The notes below the pieces were generated by a model. It saw nothing but the letters and a program-made list of their open reading frames with translations. It was not told where the DNA came from and searched no databases. Below are positions 42,736-52,744 of a stretch of DNA of 64,000 nt, piece after piece (position 1 is the stretch's first letter; each line of letters opens with the position of its first letter). Origin of the DNA: Pseudomonadota bacterium (lineage in GTDB: Bacteria; Pseudomonadota; Gammaproteobacteria; Burkholderiales; Burkholderiaceae_C); the NCBI GenBank assembly GCA_021847345.1, contig JAJZTW010000004.1, positions 26,635 through 90,634 on the forward strand, read 5' to 3'. The position numbers were made by a program, and so were the translations under genes.

Positions 42736-44724
42736 TCAGGTTCGTTCGCGCCACCACTGCAACACCAGGGCCACCGTCGCATCGACGTCCAGGCCCGCGT
42801 TGTCCAGCGGCAGCGCATCCCGCGCGGCCGCCATGGCGGCGACGCTGCGCGAGGCATCGCGCGCGTCGCGTGCCCGCAGGTCGCGCAAAACGTCCGTAAT
42901 TGTAGTTGAAATACCTTGGGAAATCAATTGCTTATACCGGCGCTCCGCGCGGGTTTCGGCGCTCGCGGTCAGGAACACCTTCAGCGCGGCGTCCGGGAAC
43001 ACCACGCTGCCCATGTCGCGCCCGTCGGCGACCAGCCCCGGGGCGCGGCGTTGCGCGCGCTGCAGGCCGAGCAGCGCGTCGCGCAGGCGCGGCAGCGCAG
43101 CGATGGTCGACGCCGCGTTGCCCACCTGCTCGCTGCGCAGGGCCTCGGTGACGTCGTCGCCGTCGAGCAGCACGCGGCCGTCGCGCCAGCCCACCGGCAG
43201 CCGGGCCGCCAGCTCGGCCAGGCCCGGCTCGTCGTCCAGCGCGACGCCCATGCGCAGCGCGCGCAGCGCGGTGGCACGGTACAGGCTGCCCGAGTCGAGC
43301 ACGCGCAGGCCCAGTTCGGCGGCCACGCGGGCGGCCAGGGTGCCCTTGCCGGAAGCCGTCGGGCCGTCGATGGCCAGCACCGGCACCGGGCGCGCGATCG
43401 AGGCGAAGGCGTCGAAATACCCGGGGAAGGTCTTGGCGACGCAGCCCGGGTCCTCGATGCGCAGGTCCACCGGCCCGAAGCTGGCCAGCGAGAAGCACAT
43501 CGCCATGCGGTGGTCGTCGTAGGTGTGGATGCTGGCCGCGCGCCAGTCCTCGTCGCGCATGGGCCAGACGCGCAACCAGTCGTCGCCCGCGTCGACCCGC
43601 GCGCCGAGCCGGCGCAGCTCGGTGAGCATGGCGTGGATGCGGTCGGTCTCCTTCACGCGCCAGCTGGCGATGCCGCCCAGGCGCGTGGGCGCGTCGGCGA
43701 ACAGGGCCGTCACCGCCAGGGTCATCGCAGCGTCGGGAATCGCCAGGCAGTCGATGTCGCCACCGGCCAGGCGCTGGCGGCCGGGTTGCAGGCCGCAGGC
43801 CTCGACCCAGCCGTCGCCCCAGCGCAGGCTGGCCCCGAGGCGTTCGAGCACGCGCGCGAACTCGACGTCACCCTGCAGGCTCGAGGCATCGATCCCGTGC
43901 ACGCGCAGCGGTCCGCCGCGGCCGTGCAGCGAACCGAGCACCCCAGCGGCCAGGAAGTAGGAGGCCGACGAGGCGTCGCCTTCCACGCGCAGCTGCCCGG
44001 GGCTGCGCAGGCGGGCGCCGGCGCGCAGCACGAAGCGTTGCCAGTCGTGGTTGTCCACGCGCACTCCGAAGCGCTCGAGCATGGCCAGGGTCAGCGCGAC
44101 GTAGGGGCGCGAGATCAGCAGTCCGTCGACCTCGACCTCGATGTCGCGCTGGCTGCCCAGCAGCGGCAGGCTCAGCAGCAGCGCGGTGAGGAACTGGCTG
44201 GAAACGTCGCCGCGCACGCGCAGCGGCGCGTCGACGCGAGGCTTGCCGCGCCCGATGGCCAGCGGCGGGTAGCCGGGTTGGCCGCGGTAGTCGATCGCGC
44301 AACCGATGGCGCGCAGTGCGTCGACCAGGTCGCCGATCGGGCGCTCGTGCATGCGCGGCACGCCGCGCACGTGATAGTCGCCGCCCAGCAGCGCCAGCGC
44401 GGCGGTCAGCGGACGCACCGCGGTGCCGGCGTTGCCCAGGAACAGGTCGGCGCTGCCCTGCGGCAGGCGCGCGCCGCAACCGTGCACCAGCACCGGGGCG
44501 GCCGGGTCGCCGGGGCTGCCGTCCACGCGCACGCCCAGCGCGCGCAGCGCGTCGAGCATCACGCGGGTGTCGTCGGAGTCGAGCAGTCCGGTGAGTTCGG
44601 TGGCGCCGTCGGCCAGCGCGGCCAGCAGCAGCACGCGATTGGAAATGCTCTTGGAGCCGGGCAGCTGCACGCTGCCCGCCGCCCCGATCAGGGGCGGCAG
44701 GTCGAGACAATCAGGTCGCGTCAT
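42736..44724 (-). CDS. Fused 3-phosphoshikimate 1-carboxyvinyltransferase / cytidylate kinase
   Basis: A 662-residue bifunctional protein. Residues 1-444 are class I EPSP synthase (AroA): [51 protein letters not shown] and [10 protein letters not shown]. Residues 446-662 are (d)CMP kinase (Cmk), with P-loop [11 protein letters not shown] at 452-462, YRATALRAL and [13 protein letters not shown]. No stop, frameshift or second start site separates the halves, and the linker is only a few residues. The enzyme makes EPSP for aromatic amino acids and phosphorylates CMP. It overlaps tyrA by 14 bp and precedes rpsA by 77 bp. This fusion of aroA and cmk is known in some betaproteobacteria. Confidence 0.94.
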   Translation of the reverse strand: MTRPDCLDLPPLIGAAGSVQLPGSKSISNRVLLLAALADGATELTGLLDSDDTRVMLDALRALGVRVDGSPGDPAAPVLVHGCGARLPQGSADLFLGNAGTAVRPLTAALALLGGDYHVRGVPRMHERPIGDLVDALRAIGCAIDYRGQPGYPPLAIGRGKPRVDAPLRVRGDVSSQFLTALLLSLPLLGSQRDIEVEVDGLLISRPYVALTLAMLERFGVRVDNHDWQRFVLRAGARLRSPGQLRVEGDASSASYFLAAGVLGSLHGRGGPLRVHGIDASSLQGDVEFARVLERLGASLRWGDGWVEACGLQPGRQRLAGGDIDCLAIPDAAMTLAVTALFADAPTRLGGIASWRVKETDRIHAMLTELRRLGARVDAGDDWLRVWPMRDEDWRAASIHTYDDHRMAMCFSLASFGPVDLRIEDPGCVAKTFPGYFDAFASIARPVPVLAIDGPTASGKGTLAARVAAELGLRVLDSGSLYRATALRALRMGVALDDEPGLAELAARLPVGWRDGRVLLDGDDVTEALRSEQVGNAASTIAALPRLRDALLGLQRAQRRAPGLVADGRDMGSVVFPDAALKVFLTASAETRAERRYKQLISQGISTTITDVLRDLRARDARDASRSVAAMAAARDALPLDNAGLDVDATVALVLQWWRERT

Positions 44725-45622
44725 CGGCGGGGGTCGGGGAGGCCCAGTCCTGACGGGACTGGCTGGCCTGGCGGATCAGCGACTCGAGCACGCTCCAGTT
44801 GCCCTGGCGAAGCTGGGCCTCGAAACCGGCCACCGCCTGCTTGAACCATTGCAGCTGCTGCAGCACCTGGTCGGAGTTGGCCTGGAACACGTCGCGCCAC
44901 ATGGTCGGGTCGCTGCCGGCGATGCGCGTGAAGTCGCGAAAGCCCGGTCCGGCCAGTTGCAGGAAGCTCGGCCCGCGCGTTTGGCGGGCCACGGAATACA
45001 CATAGGCGAACGCCAGCAGGTGAGGCAGGTGGCTGACCGCGGCGAACGCCGCGTCGTGCTCGGCCGGGTCCATCACCGAAACCACGCCGCCCAGCGCTTC
45101 CCAGACCTGGGTGGCGGCGTCGACGAAACGCGCCGGATTGGCCTGCAGCGGGGTGATGACCACGCGCCGGCCGTCGAACAGCGTGGTGCGCGCATGCTGC
45201 ACGCCGCTGCGCTCGCTGCCGGCGATCGGGTGGCAGGGCACGAACTGCCGCGCCGCCGGGCCCAGCGCCTCCTGCGCCGCCTCGGCCACGTCGGCCTTGG
45301 TGCTGCCCACGTCGACCACCAGCGCGCTGCCGCCCAGGCCGTGGCGGATCTGGAGCAGCAGCGGGCCGATGGCCGCCACCGGCACGGCCAGCACCACCAG
45401 GTCGGCTCCGGTGGCCGCCTGCAGCGCCGACTCGGCTCCGTGGTCGATGACCCCGGCGGCGATGGCGGCCTGGATGGTCGACGGCGACTTGCTGTAGCCG
45501 ACCACCTCGCGAGCCAGCGCGGCCCGCTTGGCGGCCAGCGCGAACGAGCCGCCCAGCAGCCCGACGCCGAGCACGGCCAGGCGCTGGAACTGTGGAGGCA
45601 GCGCGGCCTGCGGGGTGGCCAT
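44711..45622 (-). CDS. tyrA: Prephenate dehydrogenase
   Basis: A 303-residue TyrA-type NAD(P)-dependent enzyme. The Rossmann motif [20 protein letters not shown] is near the N-terminus, followed by [10 protein letters not shown], the catalytic His segment [16 protein letters not shown] and [12 protein letters not shown]. It oxidatively decarboxylates prephenate (or arogenate) toward tyrosine. ATG at 45622; an in-frame GTG at 45637 is an alternative. It sits in serC-pheA-hisC-tyrA-aroA/cmk and overlaps the fusion gene. Confidence 0.93.
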   Translation of the reverse strand: MATPQAALPPQFQRLAVLGVGLLGGSFALAAKRAALAREVVGYSKSPSTIQAAIAAGVIDHGAESALQAATGADLVVLAVPVAAIGPLLLQIRHGLGGSALVVDVGSTKADVAEAAQEALGPAARQFVPCHPIAGSERSGVQHARTTLFDGRRVVITPLQANPARFVDAATQVWEALGGVVSVMDPAEHDAAFAAVSHLPHLLAFAYVYSVARQTRGPSFLQLAGPGFRDFTRIAGSDPTMWRDVFQANSDQVLQQLQWFKQAVAGFEAQLRQGNWSVLESLIRQASQSRQDWASPTPADDAT

Positions 45623-45669
45623 GGTGGAAGGGGTCACGCCGTCCGCCGGCTTGCGCGAAGCCACGGTGC

Positions 45670-46794
45670 TCAAGCCAGCGCCTGGCGCAATGCGCCCAGG
45701 CAGCGCGAGTTCTCGGCTTCGGTCCCCACCGAGATGCGCAGCCAGGCGCCGAGGCCGTAGTTGTCGACCGGGCGCACGATCACTCCGAGCGCGAGCATCG
45801 CGCGCGCAACGCGCGAACCGGCACCCGGGTCGTCGCCCACGCGCAGCAGCAGGAAGTTGCCATGCGACGGCACGCGCTGCAGGCCGAGCTCGTCGATTCC
45901 GGCCTCGAGCTGGCGCATGCCGGCACGGTTGACTTCGACCGAGCGGCGAACGAAGTCCTGGTCGCGCAGCGCCGCCAGCGCCGCCGCCTGCGCGGTGTTG
46001 CCGGTGTTGAACGCCGAGCGCACGCGGTTGAGCAGGTCGATCAGCGCCGGTTGCGCGGCGCAGTACCCGATGCGCAGGCCCGCCAGTCCGTAGGCCTTCG
46101 AGAAGGTGCGCGACACCACCAGGTTCGGATGCCGCCGCAGCAGCTCGAGGCTGGCGCGTTGCAGCGAGTCGTCCAGGTACTCCACGTAGGCCTCGTCGAG
46201 CACGATGACCACGCGCTCGGGCACGCTGAGCACGAAGCGCTCGATCTGCTCCGGCGACGCCAGCGTGCCGGTCGGGTTGTTCGGGTTGGCCACGTACACC
46301 AGCCGGGTCGACGCCTCGACCGCCGCCGCCATGGCCGGCAGGTCGTGCCCGAACTCGCGCGCCGGCACCACGATGTGGCGTGCCGCGCGCTGCTGGACCG
46401 CGGAGGCGTAGACCACGAAGCCGTACTGGGAGTAGACGCAGGAGTCGCCTTCGCCCAGCAGCGCGCGAGCGGCCATCTCCAGGATGTCGCTGGATCCGTG
46501 GCCGAGGGCGACCCACGACGCGTCGACGCCGAGATGGTCGGCCAGTGCCTGGCGCAGCTCGAAGGCGTCGTTGTCCGGGTAGCGTCCGGCCTCCGAGGCG
46601 GCGTCGAGCATCGCCTGGCGGGCCGACGCGGACATGCCCAGCGGGTTTTCGTTGGAGGCCAGCTTGACGATGGCGCCGGGATCGAGCCCGAACTCGCGCG
46701 CGACCTCGGAAATCGGGCGGCCGCCGACATAGGGTTGGATGCTGCGCACCGATGCGGTGCCCCAGCTCGGGCTTTCACGAAGGACGGAGGACAT
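45670..46794 (-). CDS. hisC: Histidinol-phosphate / aromatic aminotransferase (HisC2 type)
   Basis: A 374-residue PLP aminotransferase. KLASNENPLGMS, GHGSSDILEM, VYVANPNNPTGT and the PLP-Lys motif SRTFSKAYGLAGLRIGY are HisC hallmarks. The position between pheA and tyrA, away from other his genes, suggests it mainly serves phenylalanine/tyrosine transamination, as for HisC2/HisH_b paralogues. Histidinol-phosphate activity is also possible. Confidence 0.92.
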   Translation of the reverse strand: MSSVLRESPSWGTASVRSIQPYVGGRPISEVAREFGLDPGAIVKLASNENPLGMSASARQAMLDAASEAGRYPDNDAFELRQALADHLGVDASWVALGHGSSDILEMAARALLGEGDSCVYSQYGFVVYASAVQQRAARHIVVPAREFGHDLPAMAAAVEASTRLVYVANPNNPTGTLASPEQIERFVLSVPERVVIVLDEAYVEYLDDSLQRASLELLRRHPNLVVSRTFSKAYGLAGLRIGYCAAQPALIDLLNRVRSAFNTGNTAQAAALAALRDQDFVRRSVEVNRAGMRQLEAGIDELGLQRVPSHGNFLLLRVGDDPGAGSRVARAMLALGVIVRPVDNYGLGAWLRISVGTEAENSRCLGALRQALA

Positions 46795-46824
46795 ACGGCT
46801 TGCGGTTCGGCAGGAAGCCAGGAA

Positions 46825-47910
46825 TCAGTCCTGGCGGATGGGATACGAGCCCAGGTTCTTGAAAAACGCGCAATGCGCGCGCAGGGCCTCGAGCGCCGCG
46901 GCGACGTTGGGGTCGCCGGCATGGCCCTCGATATCGACATAGAACATGTACTCCCAGGCGCCGGAGCGCGCCGGGCGCGACTCGAAGCGGCTCATGCTCA
47001 CGCCGTGCTCGGCCAGCGGCCGCAGCATGGAGACCACCGCACCGGCCACGTTGGGCACGGCCAGGATCAGGCTGGTTCGGTCGCGGCCGCTTCGACCCGG
47101 AGTTTCCGCGCCGAGCACGACGAAGCGCGTGCAATTGCCGACTTCGTCCTGGATGTGCGTGGCCGCCAGGCGCAGGCCGTACAGCGTCGCCGCGTGCTCG
47201 CCGGCGATGGCGCCCAGCGTGTCGTCGCCGGCGGCCAGGCGCGCGGCCTCGGCATTGCTGGATACCGCGCGTCGCTCGACGCCGGGCAGGTGGGTGTCGA
47301 GCCACTTGCGGCACTGCGACAGCGCCTGCGGGTGGGCGAGCACCGCGCGCAATCCGTCGACGCCGTCGCGCAGGCGCAGCAGATTGTGATGAATGGGCAG
47401 GCTGATCTCCCCGCACAGCTGCGCGGGTTGCGACAGCAGCAGGTCGAGGGTGCGCGAGACGGCTCCCTCGGTGGAGTTCTCGAGCGGCACCACGGCGTGG
47501 CTGGTCGAGCCGCTGAGCTGGCTGTGGAACACCTCGTCGAGGTCGGCGCAGGCGACGAACTCACAGCTGGAGCCGAAAAAGCGGCGCGCCGCCTGTTCGC
47601 TGTAGGTTCCCTCGGGGCCCAGGTAGGCGACGCGCTGCACGCCTTCGAGCGCGCGGCAGGCCGACATGATCTCGGTCCATACCGAGGCCAGGCTGGCGGC
47701 GTGCAGCGGGCCTGGGTTGGCCTGCTGTACCTTGCGCACCACCGCGAGCTCGCGCTCGGGCCTGAACACCGGCAGCCCCAGGCGGTGCTTGTGCTCGCCG
47801 ATCTGCTGCGCCAGGCGGGCGCGGCGGTTCAGAAGATCGAGAATCTCGCGGTCGATGGCGTCGATGCGCTCGCGCAGCGGGGTCAGGGTATCGGTATCGT
47901 CGGTGCTCAT
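46825..47910 (-). CDS. pheA: Bifunctional chorismate mutase / prephenate dehydratase (P-protein)
   Basis: A 361-residue protein with three parts. Residues about 10-95 are an AroQ chorismate mutase (LRERIDAIDREILDLLNRRARLAQQIGEHK). Residues about 95-270 are prephenate dehydratase (VAYLGPEGTYSEQAA, VPLENSTEGAVSRTLDLL, and TRF at the active site). The end is an ACT regulatory domain with the phenylalanine-binding ESRP motif (MSRFESRPARSGAWEYMFYVD). It makes phenylpyruvate and is expected to be feedback-inhibited by Phe. serC is 24 bp upstream and hisC 30 bp downstream. Confidence 0.96.
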   Translation of the reverse strand: MSTDDTDTLTPLRERIDAIDREILDLLNRRARLAQQIGEHKHRLGLPVFRPERELAVVRKVQQANPGPLHAASLASVWTEIMSACRALEGVQRVAYLGPEGTYSEQAARRFFGSSCEFVACADLDEVFHSQLSGSTSHAVVPLENSTEGAVSRTLDLLLSQPAQLCGEISLPIHHNLLRLRDGVDGLRAVLAHPQALSQCRKWLDTHLPGVERRAVSSNAEAARLAAGDDTLGAIAGEHAATLYGLRLAATHIQDEVGNCTRFVVLGAETPGRSGRDRTSLILAVPNVAGAVVSMLRPLAEHGVSMSRFESRPARSGAWEYMFYVDIEGHAGDPNVAAALEALRAHCAFFKNLGSYPIRQD

Positions 47911-47934
47911 GCTGTTGCGGTATGGGGCGGCGTG

Positions 47935-49041
47935 TCAGTGCCTGCGTTCGAAGTCGCGCATGTAGTCGACCAGCGCCCGCACTCCCGCTTCGGGCATCGC
48001 GTTGTAGATGCTGGCTCGCATTCCGCCCACCGATTTGTGTCCCTTGAGCTGCAGCAGCCCGTGTTCGCGGGCGCCGTCGAGAAACGCCGCATCCAGCGAC
48101 GCATCGCGCAGCTGGAAGGGAACGTTCATGCGCGAGCGTACACCCGGCGCCACGCGATTCACATACAGCGACGAGGCATCGATGCAGTCGTACAGCAAGG
48201 CCGCCTTGCGTCGGTTGCGCTCGGCCACCGCCGCGAGTCCGCGCAGGTCGCCGTCGCGCTGTCGCCGGATCCACTGCAGCACCAGCCCTGCCAGGTAGAT
48301 CGCGTAGGTCGGCGGGGTGTTGTACATCGAACGGTTGGCGTCGAGCACCGCGTAGTCGAAGGCGCTCGGGCAGGCCGGCAGCGCGTGGCCCAGCAGGTCG
48401 CGACGCACGATGACCAGGGTCACGCCGGCCGGGCCGATGTTCTTCTGGGCGCCGGCGTAGATGCAGCCATGCGCGGCCACGTCGAGCGGGCGCGACAGGA
48501 TGTTCGACGACATGTCGGCGACCAGCGGCGGGGCGAAGCCGGCCGGAACGAAGTCGAACTCCACTCCGTCGATGGTCTCGTTGCCGCAATAGTGCAGGTA
48601 GGCCGCGTCGTCGCGTACCTGCCAGCTGGCCGGAGGCGGGATGTCCCCGAAGCCGCCGTCGGGCGTCGCCGCGACATGCACGTCGCAGTACTTGCGCGCC
48701 TCGCGCTCGCTCTTGGTCGACCAGGAGCCGGTGACCACGTAGTCGGCCCGGGCCCCGCGCGACAGGTTCAGCGGCACCAGCGCATTCTGCGCCAGCGCGC
48801 CGCCCTGCGCGAACAGCACGGCGTAGTCGGCCGGAATCGCCAGCAGCTCGCGCAGGTCCGACTCGGCCTGCGTGAGGATGCTGCCGAACGCATCTCCGCG
48901 ATGGCTCATTTCCATCACGCTCATGCCCGTGCCGTGCCAGTCGAGCATTTCCTCGGCGGCCTGGCGAAGCACCTCCTCGGGCATGGTCGCCGGTCCGGCC
49001 GAGAAATTGAAGGGGCGGCGTGCTGCGTCAGGCATCGGCAT
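47935..49041 (-). CDS. serC: Phosphoserine aminotransferase
   Basis: A 368-residue class V PLP aminotransferase. The N-terminus [20 protein letters not shown] is diagnostic. Further landmarks are [30 protein letters not shown] and the PLP-Lys region [20 protein letters not shown]. It converts 3-phosphohydroxypyruvate to phosphoserine, and also serves pyridoxal phosphate synthesis. ATG at 49041 (overlapping gyrA by 14 bp) with AGGAC upstream; an ATG two codons later is possible. Confidence 0.95.
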   Translation of the reverse strand: MPMPDAARRPFNFSAGPATMPEEVLRQAAEEMLDWHGTGMSVMEMSHRGDAFGSILTQAESDLRELLAIPADYAVLFAQGGALAQNALVPLNLSRGARADYVVTGSWSTKSEREARKYCDVHVAATPDGGFGDIPPPASWQVRDDAAYLHYCGNETIDGVEFDFVPAGFAPPLVADMSSNILSRPLDVAAHGCIYAGAQKNIGPAGVTLVIVRRDLLGHALPACPSAFDYAVLDANRSMYNTPPTYAIYLAGLVLQWIRRQRDGDLRGLAAVAERNRRKAALLYDCIDASSLYVNRVAPGVRSRMNVPFQLRDASLDAAFLDGAREHGLLQLKGHKSVGGMRASIYNAMPEAGVRALVDYMRDFERRH

Positions 49042-51634
49042 CCCCGTCCTGCGCCGGCTCCGAGGGTTCCGCGGAGTCGTCGGCGACGGCCTGCGCATCC
49101 GATTCGGCCACGCGCTGGATGCCGGTGAGCACCGCGCCCTGGTCGAGCGCGATCAGGGTCACGCCCTGGGTGGCGCGTCCCAGTTCACGGATTTCCGACA
49201 CCCGCGTGCGCACCAGCACACCCGTGTCGGTGATCAGCATGATCTCGTCGTCCGTGCGCACCAGGCAGGCGGCGACCACCTTGCCGTTGCGCTCGCTGGT
49301 CTGGATCGCGATCATGCCCTTGGTGCCGCGGCCATGGCGCGTGTACTCGACGATCGGCGTGCGCTTGCCGAAGCCGTTCTCGGTGGCGGTGAGCACGCTC
49401 TGCGTCTCGTCCTCGGCCACCAGCATCGCGATCACGCTCTGTCCGGACTCCAGATTCATGCCTCGCACGCCACGCGCCTCGCGCCCCATCGGGCGCACGT
49501 CGTTCTCGTCGAAGCGCACGGCCTTGCCGGCGTCGGAGAACAGCATCACGTCGTGCTTGCCGTCGGTGATGGCCACGCCGACCAGGTAGTCGTCGTCGTC
49601 CAGCGCGCAGGCGATGATGCCGGCGGTGCGCCGGTTGGCAAAGGCCGACAGCGGGGTCTTCTTGACCGTGCCCTGGGCCGTCGCCATGAACACGAAGTGG
49701 TCCTCGTCGAAGGTCTTCACCGGCAGCACGGCGGTGACCTTCTCGCCTTCGCCGAGCGGGAACAGGTTGACCAGCGGGCGTCCGCGCGAGCCACGCCCGC
49801 CCTGCGGAGCCTCGTACACCTTCATCCAGTACACGCGACCGCGGTTGGAAAAGCACAGCAGCATGTCGTGGGTGTTGGCGACGAACAGGCGGTCGATCCA
49901 GTCGTCCTCCTTGGTGCCGGTGGCCAGCTTGCCACGGCCGCCGCGGCGCTGCGCGCGGTACTCGAGCACCGGCTGGCTCTTCACGTAGCCCACGTGCGAG
50001 ATCGTGACCACCATGTCCTGCGGGGCGATCAGGTCCTCGACGTCGAGCTCGGTGGCGTTGGGCTCGATGGTCGATCGCCGCGCGTCGTTGAACTCGGTCT
50101 TCAGCGCCGTCAGTTCGTCGGCGATGATCTGGGTGATGCGTTCCGGGCGGGCGAGGATGTCCAGCAGATCGGCGATCTGGTCCATCACGTCCTTGTATTC
50201 CTGCACGATCTTGTCCTGCTCCAGCCCGGTCAGGCGCTGCAGTCGCATCTGCAGGATTTCCTGCGCCTGCACGTCCGACAGCCGGTAGCCGTCGTCCTTC
50301 AGGCCGTAGCGCGCGTCCAGGTCGGCGGGCTGGAAGTCCCGCGCCGAACCCTCGACGCGCGCCAGCATCGCTCGCGCCTCTCCCGGCTGCCAGACCTCGC
50401 CCAGCAGGCGCTCGCGCGCCACCGGCGGCGTGGGGGCGGTCTTGATCAGCTCGATCATGCGGTCGAGGTTGGCCAGCGCCACGGCCAGGCCCTCGAGCAC
50501 GTGCCCGCGCTCGCGCGCCTTGCGCAGCTCGAACACGCTGCGCCGCGTGATCACCTCGCGCCGGTGCTGCAGGAAGCACTGCAGCATCTGGCGCAGGTCG
50601 AGCAGGCGCGGCTGGCCGTCGACCAGGCACACCATGTTGACCCCGAAGGTGTCCTGCAGCTGGGTCTGCTTGTAGAGCTTGTTGAGCACCACCTCGGCCA
50701 TCTCGCCGCGCTTGAGCTCGATGACCACGCGCATGCCCGACTTGTCGGACTCGTCCTGGATATGGCTGATGCCGTCGATCTTCTTCTCGCGCACCAGCTC
50801 GGCGATGCGCTCGAGCAGGGTGCGCTTGTTGACCTGGTAGGGCAGCTCGTCGACGATGATCGCCTGGCGCTGGCCGCGGTCGATGTCCTCGAAGTGGCAG
50901 CGCGCGCGCATCACCACGCGCCCGCGCCCGGTGCGATAGGCCTCGCGCACGCCCGACAGGCCGTAGATGATCCCGGCGGTGGGGAAGTCCGGCGCCGGGA
51001 TGAACTGCATCAGTGCCTCGACGTCGGCCTGCGGGTTGCGAAGCAGATGCTGGCATCCGTCGATGATTTCCCCCAAATTGTGTGGGGGAATATTCGTCGC
51101 CATGCCCACCGCGATCCCGGCCGAGCCGTTGAGCAGCAGGTTCGGGATGCGCGCCGGCAGCACCAGCGGCTCCTGCTCCGACGCGTCGTAGTTGGGACCG
51201 AAGTCGACCGTTTCCTTGTCGATATCGGCCAGCATTTCGTGCGCGATCTTGGCCAGGCGGATTTCGGTGTAGCGCATGGCCGCTGCGTTATCCCCGTCGA
51301 CGGAGCCGAAATTGCCCTGGCCGTCGACCAGCATGTAACGCAGTGAAAAATCCTGCGCCATGCGAACAATGGTGTCATACACCGATTGATCGCCATGGGG
51401 GTGATATTTACCGATCACGTCGCCGACGATGCGCGCCGACTTCTTGTAGGGACGGTTCCACGAATTCGCCAGTTCGTGCATGGCGAACAGCACGCGCCGA
51501 TGCACCGGCTTGAGGCCGTCGCGCACATCGGGCAGGGCGCGGCCGACGATCACGCTCATCGCGTAATCGAGATAGGAACGGCGCATCTCTTCTTCCAGAC
51601 TGACTGGAAGGGTTTCTTTGGCGTACACGGACAT
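49028..51634 (-). CDS. gyrA: DNA gyrase subunit A
   Basis: An 868-residue type II topoisomerase subunit. [15 protein letters not shown] and the catalytic Tyr122 in [11 protein letters not shown] match E. coli numbering. The C-terminal half is a beta-pinwheel with the GyrA-box, [10 protein letters not shown]. The quinolone-determining region reads [10 protein letters not shown], so position 83 is Gln, 84 is Ser and 87 is Asp, where E. coli has Ser, Ala and Asp. Gyrase introduces negative supercoils with GyrB (not in the window). The start at 51634 ([16 protein letters not shown]) is clear. First gene of the minus-strand run down to hldD. Confidence 0.97.
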   Translation of the reverse strand: MSVYAKETLPVSLEEEMRRSYLDYAMSVIVGRALPDVRDGLKPVHRRVLFAMHELANSWNRPYKKSARIVGDVIGKYHPHGDQSVYDTIVRMAQDFSLRYMLVDGQGNFGSVDGDNAAAMRYTEIRLAKIAHEMLADIDKETVDFGPNYDASEQEPLVLPARIPNLLLNGSAGIAVGMATNIPPHNLGEIIDGCQHLLRNPQADVEALMQFIPAPDFPTAGIIYGLSGVREAYRTGRGRVVMRARCHFEDIDRGQRQAIIVDELPYQVNKRTLLERIAELVREKKIDGISHIQDESDKSGMRVVIELKRGEMAEVVLNKLYKQTQLQDTFGVNMVCLVDGQPRLLDLRQMLQCFLQHRREVITRRSVFELRKARERGHVLEGLAVALANLDRMIELIKTAPTPPVARERLLGEVWQPGEARAMLARVEGSARDFQPADLDARYGLKDDGYRLSDVQAQEILQMRLQRLTGLEQDKIVQEYKDVMDQIADLLDILARPERITQIIADELTALKTEFNDARRSTIEPNATELDVEDLIAPQDMVVTISHVGYVKSQPVLEYRAQRRGGRGKLATGTKEDDWIDRLFVANTHDMLLCFSNRGRVYWMKVYEAPQGGRGSRGRPLVNLFPLGEGEKVTAVLPVKTFDEDHFVFMATAQGTVKKTPLSAFANRRTAGIIACALDDDDYLVGVAITDGKHDVMLFSDAGKAVRFDENDVRPMGREARGVRGMNLESGQSVIAMLVAEDETQSVLTATENGFGKRTPIVEYTRHGRGTKGMIAIQTSERNGKVVAACLVRTDDEIMLITDTGVLVRTRVSEIRELGRATQGVTLIALDQGAVLTGIQRVAESDAQAVADDSAEPSEPAQDGDADA
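51068..51090. other. 8-7-8 inverted repeat inside gyrA
   Basis: TTCCCCCA (51068-51075) and TGGGGGAA (51083-51090) are perfect complements around AATTGTG. The element encodes IPPHNLGE of GyrA with A/T-ending codons that are scarce in neighbouring genes, so the structure is not explained by protein coding at the usual codon preference. Confidence 0.6.
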
Positions 51635-51796
51635 GCTGGACCCGGAGCGTGCGCCGTACCGGACTGGGCCGGACGGTCGCAGTCAAAAATCAAGCGGACA
51701 ATGGTAACAGCGCGGCCCGCCGCCCCCTGCGACAGCGCCAGCCGACGAGCGGGCGGCGCGGGATCGCCGGGCAGGGGGGTGCAACAGGCCCGTTTT

Positions 51797-51812
51797 GTGG
51801 CAAAATTGCCAC
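51797..51812. promoter_or_regulatory. GTGGCA-AAAT-TGCCAC palindrome between gyrA and ompA
   Basis: A perfect 6-bp inverted repeat with a 4-base A/T centre lies in the 281-bp divergent region, about 104 bp before the ompA ATG. Size and symmetry suit a dimeric regulator site. No regulator can be named. The ompA -10 may be TACGAT at about 51877-51882. Confidence 0.35.
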
Positions 51813-51915
51813 GCAGCTGCGGTCGCATGGTTTTGCCGCGCAAGGGTTGTCCCTCGCTTGCCCGGCGAGCGCCGAGTACGATAGAGCAGTGGTTCCCACT
51901 CTGGAGAGAAAGAAC

Positions 51916-52614
51916 ATGATCAAAGCCCACTCCCTCGCAAAACTCCTGATCGCCTCCGCGCTGGTTGCCGCCAGCAGTGGCGCCTTCGCGCAGAGCAGCA
52001 CCCGCGTCGACAACTGGGTCAGCCCCTTCGGCCAGACCTGGAAGAGCGGCACCGGCCTGTGCTGGCGCGACAACTTCTGGACCCCCGCCACGGCCGCCAC
52101 CGGTTGCGACGGCGCGATCGTCGCCAAGGCCGCCCCGGCTCCCGCTCCGGCCCCCGCCGCCGAGCCGGCCCCGGCCCCGATGCCCGCTCCGGCCCCGGTG
52201 CCCACCAGCGAGAAGGTCAGCTACTCGGCCGACGCCTTCTTCCACTTCGACAAGGCCACGCTGCTGCCCGCCGGCAAGCAGGCCCTGGACGAGCTGGCGC
52301 AGAAGATCAAGGACGTGAACCTGGAAACCGTGATCTCCACCGGGTACACCGACAGCTTCGGCAGCGTCGCCTACAACCTCAAGCTGTCCCAGCGTCGCGC
52401 GATGGCGGTGAAGAATTACCTGGTCAGCCAGGGAATCCCCGCCGACAAGATCTACATCGAAGGCAAGGGCAAGACCGACTTCCGCGTCGATCCGAAGAGC
52501 TGCCACGGCAGCTTCAAGCAGCGCGTGGCCTGCCAGGCGCCGAACCGCCGCGCGGTGGTCGAGATCGTCGGCAGCCACACCGTGATGAAGACCCCGGCAG
52601 CGCAACAGCAGTAA
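51916..52614 (+). CDS. ompA: OmpA family outer membrane protein
   Basis: A 232-residue protein. Residues 1-26 are a Sec signal peptide ending ASSGAFA. A short N-terminal part with RVDNWVSPFGQTWKSGTGLCWRDNFWTP follows, then a Pro/Ala linker (APAPAPAPAAEPAPAP) and a C-terminal OmpA peptidoglycan-binding domain with FHFDKATLLPAGKQALDELAQ, GYTDSFGSVAYNLKLSQRRA and NRRAVVEI. There is no eight-stranded barrel, so anchoring to the outer membrane is uncertain. A GGAGAGA ribosome binding site precedes the ATG and a strong terminator follows. The ompA-ubiG-gph order next to gyrA is typical of Burkholderiales. Confidence 0.92.
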   Translation: MIKAHSLAKLLIASALVAASSGAFAQSSTRVDNWVSPFGQTWKSGTGLCWRDNFWTPATAATGCDGAIVAKAAPAPAPAPAAEPAPAPMPAPAPVPTSEKVSYSADAFFHFDKATLLPAGKQALDELAQKIKDVNLETVISTGYTDSFGSVAYNLKLSQRRAMAVKNYLVSQGIPADKIYIEGKGKTDFRVDPKSCHGSFKQRVACQAPNRRAVVEIVGSHTVMKTPAAQQQ

Positions 52615-52663
52615 TCCTGCGGGCCATGCCGGCCACCGGCCGGGCCCTCGGGCCCGGCCGCGC

Positions 52664-52688
52664 AGCCCCGCCAGTGCGGGGCTTTTTT
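52664..52688 (+). terminator. Intrinsic terminator of ompA
   Basis: AGCCCCGC and GCGGGGCT form an 8-bp stem around CAGT, followed by a run of six T. It lies 50 bp after the ompA stop and about 57 bp before the ubiG ATG, so ubiG needs its own promoter or read-through. Confidence 0.93.
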
Positions 52689-52744
52689 GTTTCTCGCCTG
52701 CCGCTGGCATACTCGGGAAATTCCGGATCTTGAGCGCGACGACC

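Noticed and set aside
45592..49128. An 1178-codon plus-strand open frame
   Set aside because: It runs antisense through tyrA, hisC, pheA and serC, all certain genes. Long antisense frames are expected at this G+C content.
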